DNA of 64,000 bases. It comes from CAZVPF01 sp964628195. Lineage in GTDB: Bacteria > Planctomycetota > Phycisphaerae > Sedimentisphaerales > Anaerohalosphaeraceae. Location of the stretch: contig CAZVPF010000012.1 in assembly GCA_964628195.1 (NCBI GenBank), forward strand, positions 18,536 to 82,535. The letters are read 5' to 3'. This document shows positions 63,522 through 64,000 of this stretch, piece by piece. The position numbers and the translations under genes are program-made. Every line of letters begins with the position of its first letter. Within the stretch, counting starts at the first letter, position 1. Under the pieces are notes generated by a model. That model worked only from the letters and a program-made list of their open reading frames with translations. It did no database searches and had not been told where the DNA came from.

Positions 63522-63914
63522 CTAAGAAATACCTTTTTCGATAACTTTTAAGAATTTAAGCAAACTGTCAATATAACAATCTTCTTTAATGTTCATTTTT
63601 TCCCATAAATCAATTATCTGTTTTTCTTTAGAATTAAAACATTTATATGGCTTACCCCTACCACCAGGTGCAGTTTCAGAAGCAAGACAAACCTGTATAT
63701 CGCCCGTTTCTATTGTTATGATAAACCAAAAGTCTGCACCATCATTCTTTCTTTTGTTATATTGTTCCTTTACCCAAGTCTGTAATGAACTATCATATTT
63801 TTGGACAAATCCACAAATATTAACTCTGATCATGCCTAACCCTTTTAAGTATATAACTTTATCTTTTTGTTCGATAGTCGGGTAAGTTGGAAAATGTATT
63901 TTGTTTATTTTCAC
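63522..63914 (-). CDS. Hypothetical AT-rich partner of the TIR gene
   Basis: This 130-residue protein from a GTG at 63914 has no known domain that I recognise. Segments such as FWFIITIETGDIQVCLASET and IIDLWEKMNIKEDCYIDSLL suggest a small alpha/beta fold. A later ATG at 63833 (MIRVNICGFVQKYDSSLQTW) may be the true start, since no ribosome-binding site precedes the GTG. It lies nine bases upstream of the TIR gene on the same strand with the same AT-rich composition, so the two probably form one module. Its role, perhaps sensing or regulation, is unknown. The remaining 86 bases to the window end show nothing identifiable. Confidence 0.5.
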   Translation of the reverse strand: MKINKIHFPTYPTIEQKDKVIYLKGLGMIRVNICGFVQKYDSSLQTWVKEQYNKRKNDGADFWFIITIETGDIQVCLASETAPGGRGKPYKCFNSKEKQIIDLWEKMNIKEDCYIDSLLKFLKVIEKGIS

Positions 63915-64000
63915 TCATACTGATAATTCTTGCTGTCCTATTTACTGCCTGTAAAGAAATGCCCAGACCTCACCAAACGCTCATAATATACACCAAAGGT

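Overview
The window (about 50% GC over most of its length) reads like chromosomal DNA of an anaerobic or facultative planctomycete, most likely class Phycisphaerae. This placement is inferred from gene content, not from a marker gene. The pointers are: secreted proteins ending in a dockerin-like calcium-loop motif followed by a Trp-Leu pair; many Tat-exported Gfo/Idh/MocA oxidoreductases beside ThuA and DUF1080 (3-keto-disaccharide hydrolase) proteins; a heptahaem cytochrome; an Agl23-like membrane protein; an exosortase locus; and pyruvate:ferredoxin oxidoreductase with a short phosphotransacetylase.

Layout. 1-5133 (minus): a tightly packed housekeeping operon transcribed hisC-hisB-ispF-cysS-ruvC-ruvA-ruvB, with ruvB cut by the window edge. 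5258-11261 (minus): a secreted beta-helix/beta-propeller protein, a GH28 enzyme, a LOG-family phosphoribohydrolase and a lipoprotein phosphoesterase. 11476-11777: a complete tRNA-Phe unit with promoter and terminator. 11982-13833 (minus): pta with two small DNA-repair-like genes. 14030-17813 (plus): a ferritin-like protein, a broken reading frame and a gspE-gspF pair. 17838-20777 (minus): an iron regulon (DtxR-type regulator, then feoB) with a clear promoter/operator. 20896-26376 (plus): an AMMECR1 protein, a two-gene phosphorelay and a family 2 glycosyltransferase.

26355-45024 (minus) is the most distinctive part: thirteen consecutive same-strand genes, with a divergent AraC-family regulator at 45211. 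The upstream genes encode four Gfo/Idh/MocA oxidoreductases (three Tat-exported), a TIM-barrel sugar isomerase/epimerase, a secreted ThuA-HEAT protein and a DUF1080 lipoprotein. Together they suggest glycan breakdown through 3-keto intermediates, partly in the periplasm. Directly downstream lie a heptahaem cytochrome c, a membrane cytochrome b, an NCS1 permease, a lipoprotein, an Agl23-like protein and ApbE, which could provide an electron outlet and cell-surface functions.

46353-62041 (plus): DAHP synthase, a decayed beta-helix gene, nifJ, a lipoprotein, and an exosortase/polysaccharide-export block (Wza-like lipoprotein, exosortase, EpsI-like protein, 1571-residue TPR protein), then a Ca2+/Na+ antiporter. 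62042-64000: a gene-poor stretch with a heptamer tandem repeat, a strong promoter in front of a truncated 29-codon frame, and an AT-rich island with a TIR-domain protein and an unknown partner. The island looks horizontally acquired.
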